IMG/VR virus record: IMGVR_UViG_3300006751_000064
Span: 1-33,634 of that record
Length of the DNA stretch: 33,634 nt
Reading direction: 5' to 3' (one strand)
Source of the DNA: a virus
Within the stretch, counting starts at the first letter, position 1. The number at the start of each line of letters is the position of its first letter. Positions 27,401 to 33,474 of the stretch are shown here, piece after piece. Both the position numbers and the translations under genes were made by a program. The notes under the pieces are model-generated. The model worked only from the letters and a program-made list of their open reading frames with translations, ran no database searches and was not told the origin of the DNA.

Positions 27401-29064
27401 CTGCAACAATAACTTCCTCTAGTAGCGGATTCTCTGCAGGAGATGTTCTTGGTATTGCAACAATTGGAAATTCTAATGTTGGTAGAAATGCTAGACTTTC
27501 AGTTGTTTCCATTGGTCAGACAAATGAACTACTTCTTGATAATGTCCAAGGAAACTTTGTGACTGGAGTTGGTAAAACAATGTCGTTTGTTCATCCTATA
27601 ACTGGTATTACGACACAGTTAAACTCAATGACTGGTGGAATGGTTTATCCTGAGAAGATTACTGTGGTTCAGGATGGACTACATTTTACGGTTGATCACA
27701 AGAATCATGGTATGCATCATGAACTTAATAGAGTAACTCTAGAAGAGATTGGATCGGATGTTCCTGCAACAAAGATAACTTTACCTTATAACACTAATTC
27801 TAGTTCAAATATAAGTGTTGAAACTGATGGTAATTTTGGATTATTTGAAAATGTTTCTGTTGCAACAACAAACCCAGGATTAGCAAGGATTGGGGATGAA
27901 ATTGTTAAGTATACTGGAACTTCTGGTAACACTCTTACTGGAATAACAAGAGGATCTGATAAGAGGAATTATATAAAAGGAACACCTATTGTGAAGTATG
28001 AACTTGGTGGAGTTTCTCTTTCTAGATTTAATAAAACTCATAAATTAAGTGATATCACTGATAGGGATCCAGATCCACTATCCTTTGATCATTATACTCT
28101 TAAAATTGAACAGGGCACTTTAGAAGGAGCGGGTAATGCTACTGCTGTTGATAGAAGTAGTTCTACTGCAGGTAGTAATCCAGTACTTTATTGTAATGAT
28201 ACAAAATCTGCTGGTGGATACTATACAACGGCATCACAGAACATGCCTTTCCAGATCATCAACCCAACTATTCAGAACGTAACTGTTCCAGGAACCACTG
28301 TAAGTGCGACTATGAGAACTATTTCTGCTGCTAATATGGGAGAATGTGATGGTCAAGGTGCTGATCTTCCATTCCTTGATCAAGGATATGAAGTTGTTAC
28401 TTTAGGTGCTTCAAATTATCTAACTTCTGCAAGGATGATCGCCTCTAGAACTAATGAAATAAACAATGATGTATTTGAGAATTTCCCAGGCAGAAGATCT
28501 TTTGGTATGACGATTAGGTTACAGTCATCAGATCCTAGTTTAAGTCCTGTTATTGACTTGCAGAGAATGAGTGCAATTTTAGTTTCGAATAGAGTTGACG
28601 AACCTGTGCAGGATTACATTACTGATAATAGAGTTTGTACACTGGAGGATGATCCTACGGCATGTATGTACATTTCTAAGGAGAATATTTTAGAAAGTTC
28701 TGCAACTTCTATTAAGGTTATGATGCAGGCACATATTAACCAGGATTCAGATATTAGGGCATTTTATTCAATCAGTGATAAGTCAAACTTTGAACCAATA
28801 TTCATCCCATTCCCTGGATATAAGAATTTGAATAATGCGGGTGAGGTTATTGAACTAGATAAGAGTGATGGAAACCCTGATAAGAGGGTCCCTCTTTCTG
28901 ATGCAGGTGGATTTATGTCTTCTGAATTGGCTTTTTCTGATTATGATTTCACAGCAAACAACTTACCACCGTTTACTTCATATAGAATTAAATTTGTTCT
29001 TACTTCAACAAATCAGACTTATGTTCCAAGAGTTTCCAATTTGAGAGTTATTACCCTAGCATAA
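21409..29064 (+). CDS. DUF4815 virion structural protein, 2551 aa
   Basis: The N-terminus carries the DUF4815 signature (NVSPYFDDFDPKSGYHKVLF, then GYPVQARELSGMQSILQNQ), common in baseplate or fibre proteins of marine phages. A second conserved block is near 1130-1200 (YRMRDIRDLENRIKNLEYYT, then FKSGFFVDNF), followed by a strongly basic segment at about 1345-1395 (VKKTKKKRVIIKRGW). A third is SLGDKVVSRDIVTIMRSRNVEF. The region 1950-2200 has beta modules shared with the gp7-like protein (GLGYTPSAG; IGDEIVKYTG...ITRG). It occupies the place of T4 genes 9-12 between gp8 and the neck genes, so a peripheral baseplate or fibre role is likely. It is about two and a half times the length I would expect for this family; the excess is internal. 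Confidence 0.85.
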   Translation: MAQQTNLNVSPYFDDFDPKSGYHKVLFKPGYPVQARELSGMQSILQNQLEKFGQHFFKEGAKVIPGNTAYSPEYFAVELNNTHLGVPVDYYIEQLVGRKIIGLTTGVTAIINKVLEAEMSERGNLTIYVSYISAGVEDSSIKVFNDGELLTADSDITSGPENNAYIPSGESFASCIPNDATSTAASFSISNGVYFIRGNFVNVEDETIILSQYDNSPNGRIGLRIEEDIINADEDETLSDNSKGFNNYAAPGADRLKITCSLYSKPLDDFNDSNFIELAVIEDGTLQSQTTNTKYNYIADELARRTHAESGDYTVTPFDVIVKNSLNDHLGNNGVYDAGQFTSGGELASDDLAIYQFGPGKAFVKGYEIETISSTYMDVPKPRTTKRLEGQQVQYKTGSTLSVNNVKGLPTIGIGNTYIVSLRSERIGIGQSLSTASGQEIGVARVYDCALESGSYSTSNNNQNIWDISLYDVQLSSRITLNEIVSLSIPTYVKGKYSGATGFLKDAVTNSTSLDIYEKSGEFLANEPFEFNGTPNNRVAIAVTSYGMGDVKSIYGGPDLGNVGSASTFNSDTLQKPHFTIGGASITARAQATGKSVVTSENPLFPGDLKVNNILQFGGFGNNESSYARITDVTTTSVSITGVTTVTGVVEGEIPQVGATTLYVPNMQVISTPISESTETSLYTLMPKPFISDVDLEDAVLTIRKAYTVDVDGTNGQLTTLLVTDTNESFTPYDEERYAFTRSDGTTVALTDDMFLFTAGATQLQLKNLGSSDIGATLIATLKKSKPTAKIKRKNRVNSIIVNASKLTQSGIGATTKNDGLVPGNFPIGTRVQDEKIVLNYGDIVDILGIFESNDVGNATAPKMILSSLTGSSGKTEDLVVGEKIIGENSGAIAYCAEKITNAQITYLTQNETGFEEGEAVTFEESKVKGIVTTLDAPSRNISANYSFDSGQKSTFYDYGFIQRRTNAKAPTKSLKIYFTNGYYEDNDEGDITTKNSYDTWDYSADIQTINGERNTDSIDIRPKVGTYTVVEGARSPLEFYGRSFTASGNSAANILASDESIITNFSFYLGRTDRVFLSKTGNFQIQYGDPAEKPVQPVGIDDALEIATISLPPYLFIMEDSTVDFLSHKRYRMRDIRDLENRIKNLEYYTSLSMLESETANLFVPDADGLNKFKSGFFVDNFTSIRAQEDDVKLRNSIDPQEQEMRPQHYTSSIDLMVGPVEGIDASTDTEFLVPEGTNIRKGAGVVTLDYTEKEWLSQQFATRTESVTPFLVSFWQLSVKLTPSSDTWTDTARIKAKITKTEGNFAGIMAQAQNQWGVDPQTGLSPILWNAWETNWTGQRHNDRHEQRDVKKTKKKRVIIKRGWINGGRGRSRIRDDKITKVKTLQTTTRDTYDTGVSTRDGIKKIVTEQWDNESLGDKVVSRDIVTIMRSRNVEFRCTKTKPLTQLYAFFDNQAVTKYCTPKLLEITMNSGKFRVGETVIGTMPGSGVQPEGTDKAFIKFRVAQANHRTGPYNAPKEVYKKNPYQSQVGATGLETFLGTPGTVQLKSSGSADMPSTYSATSTILNIDTFSLSDQPQGGYFGYASTGMELRGNSSGAQAKVSNLRLVSDLSANLVGTYYIPNPNTGNHPKFETGVRTFTLIDNQNNDQNDTDTFGSDNYTASGTLETVQETIISTRNAVVTQKNHSATKSAERFSGSKVIAKDVVISTRDSVKEGKPRWYDPLAQSFQVTEDKGIFVTSCDIYFKTKDDMDIPMTFQLRTMKDGTPTQKVIPFSEIVKSPDQINLSSTGTVATTFEFEAPVYLAGANTEYAICLASWSTKYQVFISRIGESDLLTDEFISQQPYLGSLFKSQNASTWDASQWEDLKFKMRRAIFKTNGTMEVYNPVLSEGNAQIPVLQPNSINVQSRMIRIGIGSTLQDTDLTIGNTINQTGSNATGDYVGNAGIGTSAMGVINAGLGYTPSAGEYGFIGVGLTNVTSSGDYMYADVFVADGVAVAATITSSSSGFSAGDVLGIATIGNSNVGRNARLSVVSIGQTNELLLDNVQGNFVTGVGKTMSFVHPITGITTQLNSMTGGMVYPEKITVVQDGLHFTVDHKNHGMHHELNRVTLEEIGSDVPATKITLPYNTNSSSNISVETDGNFGLFENVSVATTNPGLARIGDEIVKYTGTSGNTLTGITRGSDKRNYIKGTPIVKYELGGVSLSRFNKTHKLSDITDRDPDPLSFDHYTLKIEQGTLEGAGNATAVDRSSSTAGSNPVLYCNDTKSAGGYYTTASQNMPFQIINPTIQNVTVPGTTVSATMRTISAANMGECDGQGADLPFLDQGYEVVTLGASNYLTSARMIASRTNEINNDVFENFPGRRSFGMTIRLQSSDPSLSPVIDLQRMSAILVSNRVDEPVQDYITDNRVCTLEDDPTACMYISKENILESSATSIKVMMQAHINQDSDIRAFYSISDKSNFEPIFIPFPGYKNLNNAGEVIELDKSDGNPDKRVPLSDAGGFMSSELAFSDYDFTANNLPPFTSYRIKFVLTSTNQTYVPRVSNLRVITLA

Positions 29065-29065
29065 T

Positions 29066-29314
29066 ATGGATTATCAAAAAGTAAAAGAACATAAACACTT
29101 ACTTAGGGATCCAGAATCGACTCATATAATGAATACCGATTCAGTTGGATACCAACAGTATATGGCTCGTCGTGCAGCAAAAGCATCTGAAAAGAAGAAA
29201 GCAACTCACGTTGAGGGGGATTTGGATGTTATGAAAACTGATCTTGATAACCTGAAAGGTGAAATTAGTGAAATTAAGTCTTTACTCAAGGAGTTAGTCT
29301 CGAATGTCAACTAA
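29066..29314 (+). CDS. Coiled-coil 82-aa virion-module protein
   Basis: It starts one base after the stop of the DUF4815 gene. The N-terminal half is polar and basic (RRAAKASEKKKATH at 35-48). The C-terminal third has an unbroken heptad pattern: M56, L60, L63, I67, I70, L74 and L77, spaced 4-3-4-3-4-3. That predicts an oligomeric coiled coil of three heptads or more. The last 11 bases overlap the next gene. I associate similar small proteins with this place in cyanophages but know no proven role. In T4 the trimeric coiled-coil fibritin gene (wac) lies just before gene 13, so a neck or fibre connector is a reasonable guess. Confidence 0.75.
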   Translation: MDYQKVKEHKHLLRDPESTHIMNTDSVGYQQYMARRAAKASEKKKATHVEGDLDVMKTDLDNLKGEISEIKSLLKELVSNVN

Positions 29315-29690
29315 GAAGATTACGTTTGATCCAGATGCTGGTGTTGCGTATGCTGCTAATTTAGTGCTTCTTGGGGGAGCAAACTTTAAGGCTAATTTTG
29401 AAGTTGTAGATACTTCAAATGCTAATTTTGATTTCTCTGGTTATAGTGGATCGTCTCAGATGACCAAAAGTGTTGCTGTTGGATCTACTGGTTTTCCTGC
29501 TGCAACTTTTGCTGTTGGATTTACAAGTGCTGTAGGCGGTAAGTTTAACATTTCTTTAGGAGCTACTGCTTCTAGGACCTTAAATGAAGGACGATATGTT
29601 TATGATGTTATTGTTAGTTCTGGAACGACTTTCTATAAAATTGTTGATGGAACAATTTTAGTCCAACCAGGTATATCATCTGCACCATAA
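29304..29690 (+). CDS. Beta-rich virion protein, 128 aa
   Basis: The start overlaps the previous gene by 11 bases in another frame; GAGTTAG upstream (about 29291) is a weak ribosome-binding site. The sequence alternates short strands and glycine turns: ANLVLLGGANFKANFEVVD, DFSGYSGSSQMTKS, LNEGRYVYDVIVSSG, then a closing IVDGTILVQPGISS. This resembles the immunoglobulin-like N-terminal domain of phage baseplate upper proteins (BppU type) and related beta modules, as a whole-protein match in length. Its TAA is part of the late promoter of gp13. A small adaptor or decoration domain is likely; the exact partner is unknown. Confidence 0.72.
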   Translation: MSTKKITFDPDAGVAYAANLVLLGGANFKANFEVVDTSNANFDFSGYSGSSQMTKSVAVGSTGFPAATFAVGFTSAVGGKFNISLGATASRTLNEGRYVYDVIVSSGTTFYKIVDGTILVQPGISSAP

Positions 29691-29693
29691 ATA
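29686..29693 (+). promoter_or_regulatory. Late promoter CATAAATA before gp13
   Basis: NATAAATA match about 20 bases before the gp13 start. It contains the stop codon (29688-29690) of the preceding gene. Confidence 0.7.
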
Positions 29694-29713
29694 TTGATAG
29701 AGGTATAGTATAA

Positions 29714-30562
29714 ATGTCCCAACCGTCCACCAGATCAGAACTAAAGCAATATTGTCTACGACAATTGGGAGCTCCTGTGCTGGAAATTAATCTCGCTGAT
29801 GAACAATGCGAAGATTTAATCGATGATGCAGTTCAGTTTTTTCAGGAAAGACATTTTGATGGTGTCTATCCAACATTTATGAAATATCAGTTAACTGAAA
29901 CTGATATTAAGAGAGGAAGATCTCGTGGGGATCGGGATGATAATGTAGGAGTAACTACTACTACAGCAACTGCAACAATTGATGGAGGAACAACTACATT
30001 TAGTTGGACAGAGACTGGTAATTATCTGCAAGTTCCACCAGAAGTTATTGGAGTAACAAAAATATTTCATTACGATGGTTCTAACACTGTTACTAATAAT
30101 ATGTTCAGTGTTAAATATCAGTTATTTTTAAACGATATCTATTACTGGGGTTCTACTGAGATATTAACTTATGCAATGACTAAAACATATCTTGAAGATA
30201 TTAATTTCTTATTGACCACTCAGAAACAAATACGATTCAATAAGCGTCAAGATAGATTATACTTAGATGTTGATTGGGCAAATGTTACAGAAGGTGATTA
30301 TATTGTTATGGATTGTTATAGAGCAATGAATCCAAATGATTATGGAAGAGTTTGGAATGATTCATTCTTAAAACCATATTTAACTGCACTTATGAAGAAG
30401 CAGTGGGGGCAAAATCTTGTTAAATTCCAAGGAGTAAAACTTCCTGGTGGAGTAGAGTTAAATGGTAGACAAATCCTTGACGATGGAGAAAAAGAATTGG
30501 AAAGGATCCGTGAAATGATGTCTAACACTTACGAACTTCCACCGTTAGATATGATAGGTTAA
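29714..30562 (+). CDS. gp13: Neck protein gp13 (head completion)
   Basis: At 282 residues it is near T4 gp13 (309). The N-terminal block TRSELKQYCLRQLGAPVLEI, then LIDDAVQFFQERHFDGV, matches the T4 pattern (ELKDVILRRLGAP...EYHFDG). The C-terminal VKLPGGVELNGRQILDDGEK, then a PPLDMIG end, matches T4 MLPGGVTIDGQRL...PPFGILVG. gp13 with gp14 seals the portal after DNA packaging and forms the platform for tail attachment. It is preceded by its own late promoter and followed after four bases by gp14. Confidence 0.95.
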   Translation: MSQPSTRSELKQYCLRQLGAPVLEINLADEQCEDLIDDAVQFFQERHFDGVYPTFMKYQLTETDIKRGRSRGDRDDNVGVTTTTATATIDGGTTTFSWTETGNYLQVPPEVIGVTKIFHYDGSNTVTNNMFSVKYQLFLNDIYYWGSTEILTYAMTKTYLEDINFLLTTQKQIRFNKRQDRLYLDVDWANVTEGDYIVMDCYRAMNPNDYGRVWNDSFLKPYLTALMKKQWGQNLVKFQGVKLPGGVELNGRQILDDGEKELERIREMMSNTYELPPLDMIG

Positions 30563-30566
30563 GATT

Positions 30567-31997
30567 ATGGCACTTAACCCGTTTTTTCAGCAAGGTTCAT
30601 CAGGAGAACAAAGTCTCGTTCAGTCATTGATTAATGAGCAACTAAGGATGTATGGTGTTGATATACACTATATGCCTAGAAAATATGTTTCAGAAAAGAC
30701 CATATTAAAGGAAGTAACTCAGTCAACATTTGATGATGCATATCCTATAGAAGCATATATTGATAACTTTGAGGGATATGGAGATAACCCAACAATGTTG
30801 TCGAAGTTTGGTATTCAGGCAACTAATGAGGTAACGTTAATAATTTCCAAAGAAAGATTTGAAACTTATATTTCTCCCTTGATGAAGAATGAGGCAAATG
30901 TAAAATTATCTACCAGACCTAAAGAAGGGGATTTGGTTTATTTTCCATTAGGAGATCGTTTATTTGAAATCAAGTATGTAGAGCATGAAAAACCATTTTA
31001 TCAACTTAAGAATACTTATGTTTATGAATTGCGTTGTGAACTCTTCCGTTATGAGGATGAGGTTATTGATACTGGGGTTGATGAGATTGATGATACCTTA
31101 GAAGCAGTTGAAGGTGTTGATGGTGAAGAAACTTTAATTGGTTCTACTGCAACTCAAAAGTTAACTCTTGTAGGAAGTGCTGTACAAGCAACTGCTATAA
31201 CTGGGAAACTTAATGGTGGTGTTCAGCAAATATTCCTTACAAATAGGGGTAATAGTTTTACCTATGCTCCAAGGGTAGCAATATCTTCTGCACCAGCTGG
31301 AGGTCTAACTGGTATAGCAACTGCAAATTTACTTGGTGGTATTGCAGTATGTTCTGGTGCTATTGATGATCCTAATAAAAGGGTAATCCAAACAGTTAAT
31401 CTAGTAAATCCAGGTTATGGATATACTGATAATCCTTTAATAGAATTCTTTGGTGGTAGTGGCGTTGGTGCTGCTGCTACTGCTCAGATGGCGAATGGTA
31501 CTGTGGGTATTGTTACGATCACTGCAGGCGGTTCTGGGTACACTACATCACCTACAATTACCTTTACTGGTGTATCAACAGTTTCTGCTGCTGCTACAGC
31601 AATTGTAAGTACTGCTGGTACAATCTCTGCTATTCATTTAACCAACGCTGGTGCGGGTTATACTGTTCCACCAACGATGGCGATTTCTACACCAGGAAGC
31701 AGTGGTTCAGGAGATTTCTCCTTTAATGAGACTATTACTGGAGGCACAAGTGGTACTACTGCAAGGGTAAGAATTTGGAATTCTGTTACAAGTGAATTGG
31801 AAGTTTCTAATATTACTGGTAGTGGATTTAAGATAGGAGAGACACTTACAGGCGGAAGTTCTGGTGCAACTCAGGTTATACGTTTGATTGATTTAACCAA
31901 TTTTGATGACGCAGGATTTGCTGATAATGATGACTTTGAAATTGAAGCAGATGATATCCTTGACTTCTCTGAGGGTAATCCTTTCGGGCAACCATAA
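30567..31997 (+). CDS. gp14: Neck protein gp14 with a large beta-repeat insertion
   Basis: The first 170 residues are gp14: EQLRMYGVDIHYMPRKYVSE (30-50 region), YIDNFEGYGDN, FGIQATNEVTLIISKERF and KEGDLVYFPLGDRLFEI, each with a clear T4 counterpart. T4 gp14 has 256 residues; this one has 476. The difference is a block at about 205-435 of glycine-rich beta repeats (TAGGSGYTTSPTITFTG, TNAGAGYTVPPTMAIS and others). After it, the acidic tail ending DFSEGNPFGQP recalls the T4 terminus (SSPFDNDFMD). The insertion would project from the neck. The stop codon lies inside the late promoter of gp15. Confidence 0.93.
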   Translation: MALNPFFQQGSSGEQSLVQSLINEQLRMYGVDIHYMPRKYVSEKTILKEVTQSTFDDAYPIEAYIDNFEGYGDNPTMLSKFGIQATNEVTLIISKERFETYISPLMKNEANVKLSTRPKEGDLVYFPLGDRLFEIKYVEHEKPFYQLKNTYVYELRCELFRYEDEVIDTGVDEIDDTLEAVEGVDGEETLIGSTATQKLTLVGSAVQATAITGKLNGGVQQIFLTNRGNSFTYAPRVAISSAPAGGLTGIATANLLGGIAVCSGAIDDPNKRVIQTVNLVNPGYGYTDNPLIEFFGGSGVGAAATAQMANGTVGIVTITAGGSGYTTSPTITFTGVSTVSAAATAIVSTAGTISAIHLTNAGAGYTVPPTMAISTPGSSGSGDFSFNETITGGTSGTTARVRIWNSVTSELEVSNITGSGFKIGETLTGGSSGATQVIRLIDLTNFDDAGFADNDDFEIEADDILDFSEGNPFGQP

Positions 31998-32000
31998 ATA
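31993..32000 (+). promoter_or_regulatory. Late promoter CATAAATA before gp15
   Basis: NATAAATA match about 21 bases before the gp15 start, containing the gp14 stop codon (31995-31997), the same arrangement as at 29686. Confidence 0.7.
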
Positions 32001-32021
32001 TAATATACAAGGTATATAACA

Positions 32022-33011
32022 ATGTTTGAGTATTTTTATAACGAAATTTTTAGAAAGACCCTTATTTCCTTTGGTACTCTTTTTAATGACATTAGCATTA
32101 AACAAGATAATGCTGTTATAAAGGTTCCATTGGCATACGGACCAACTCAAAAGTTTTTAGCAAGATTGGAGCAATCTCCTGATTTGAGTCAGAAAGTTGC
32201 TATGTCATTACCAAGAATGTCCTTTGAATTTACTGGACTTAATTATGATCCTTCTAGAAAAGTCACAACAACTCAACAGATTACCGTAAAGGATCCTGAT
32301 AACGGGACAAATACTAAGAAAGCATATATGCCCGTTCCATATAACATGCAATTTGAACTTGCTGTTATGACGAAGTTGAACGATGATGCATTACAGATTG
32401 TAGAGCAAATATTACCATATTTCCAACCACAATATAATTTAACAGTTAAACTTGTAGAAAGTATTAAAGAGAAAAGAGATATACCAATTGTCTTAGAAAA
32501 TGTTACAATGCAAGATGATTATGAAGGAGATTATACAACACGTAGAGTTCTTCTTTATACATTAAGATTTACTGCAAAAACATATCTATTTGGTCCTGTT
32601 ACATCTGCTACTGCCGACATCATTAAAAAAGCAAGCGTCAGGTATCTTGCTGGTGGATCTAAGAGTACAGAAAGAGATATTACATATTCTGTTACTCCAA
32701 GAGCAACTAAGGATTATACTGGAGATGTTGTTACTAATCTCACAGAGGATATTGATGCAACTACTACAACAATGAATGTTGCTGATGGTACCGCAATTAC
32801 TGTGAAGAAATACATTGATGTTGATGGTGAAGAGATGTACGTTACCAAGATTACTGGTAACAAACTAACTATTGAGAGAGGTAAGGATGGTAGACTTGCA
32901 ATTGATCATTTAAATGGTGCAGAAATTAAGGGTATTGATTATACTGGAACAGAGGATAGTGATTTGGTAGAGATGGGTGATGACTTTGGATTTAGTGGTA
33001 CTATTACATGA
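32022..33011 (+). CDS. gp15: Tail completion and sheath stabiliser gp15
   Basis: A 329-residue protein with the gp15 pattern. It opens MFEYFYNEIFRKTLISFGTLF (T4: MFGYFYNSSFRR...GDLFSNI), contains SLPRMSFEFTGLNYDPSRK and the highly conserved IVEQILPYFQPQYNLTVK, then RRVLLYTLRFTAKTYLFGP. gp15 caps the tail tube and contracted sheath as a hexamer and joins the tail to the gp13-gp14 neck. It is longer than T4 gp15 (272) because of a C-terminal domain at about 236-303 with VDGEEMYVTKITGNKLTIERG, a module also seen in two other virion proteins here. The stop overlaps the gp16 start. Confidence 0.95.
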   Translation: MFEYFYNEIFRKTLISFGTLFNDISIKQDNAVIKVPLAYGPTQKFLARLEQSPDLSQKVAMSLPRMSFEFTGLNYDPSRKVTTTQQITVKDPDNGTNTKKAYMPVPYNMQFELAVMTKLNDDALQIVEQILPYFQPQYNLTVKLVESIKEKRDIPIVLENVTMQDDYEGDYTTRRVLLYTLRFTAKTYLFGPVTSATADIIKKASVRYLAGGSKSTERDITYSVTPRATKDYTGDVVTNLTEDIDATTTTMNVADGTAITVKKYIDVDGEEMYVTKITGNKLTIERGKDGRLAIDHLNGAEIKGIDYTGTEDSDLVEMGDDFGFSGTIT

Positions 33012-33433
33012 AAATGACTAATTTAGATGATGCCTTTAATGTGGAGTCAACTATCGTTCCTGCTAGGGAAAATGTTGGGATAACTCCCGAACAAAAACCC
33101 GATAGACTTACTAAGAATGATGTTGAAAAAGATTATGAGTATACTCGTGGTAATCTTTACAGTATTATAGAGAAGGGTCAGGAAGCAATTAATGGTATTC
33201 TAGAACTTGCACAAGAGAGTGAGATGCCTAGAGCATATGAGGTTGCAGGACAGTTAATTAAGAGTGTCTCTGATGCAACTGATAAGTTAATGGATCTCCA
33301 GAAGAAATTAAAGGATGTAGAAGAAGAGACAAAACAGAAAGGTCCTTCTACTGTTAATAACGCATTGTTTGTTGGGTCAACTGCAGAACTACAAAAACTA
33401 TTAAAATCTGGACTACCTGAGAAATCTAAATAA
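33008..33433 (+). CDS. gp16: Small terminase subunit gp16
   Basis: A 141-residue protein overlapping the gp15 stop as ATGA; an alternative ATG at 33014 would remove two residues. It has the T4 gp16 layout: a disordered N-terminus ending EKDYEYTRGNLYSIIEKGQE (T4: EDDYGVVRRNMHF), a central coiled-coil hairpin (LAQESEMPRAYEVAGQLIKS, then LMDLQKKLKDVEEE), and the C-terminal NALFVGSTAELQKLL matching T4 NATVFMGSPTELMDE. gp16 forms rings that regulate the gp17 packaging motor and start DNA packaging. The order gp15-gp16 agrees with T4; gp17 should follow beyond the next gene or the window end. Confidence 0.92.
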   Translation: MKMTNLDDAFNVESTIVPARENVGITPEQKPDRLTKNDVEKDYEYTRGNLYSIIEKGQEAINGILELAQESEMPRAYEVAGQLIKSVSDATDKLMDLQKKLKDVEEETKQKGPSTVNNALFVGSTAELQKLLKSGLPEKSK

Positions 33434-33474
33434 CAACGGGAGAGAAATCCCAAAGTACTTTTAGTATCCATACA

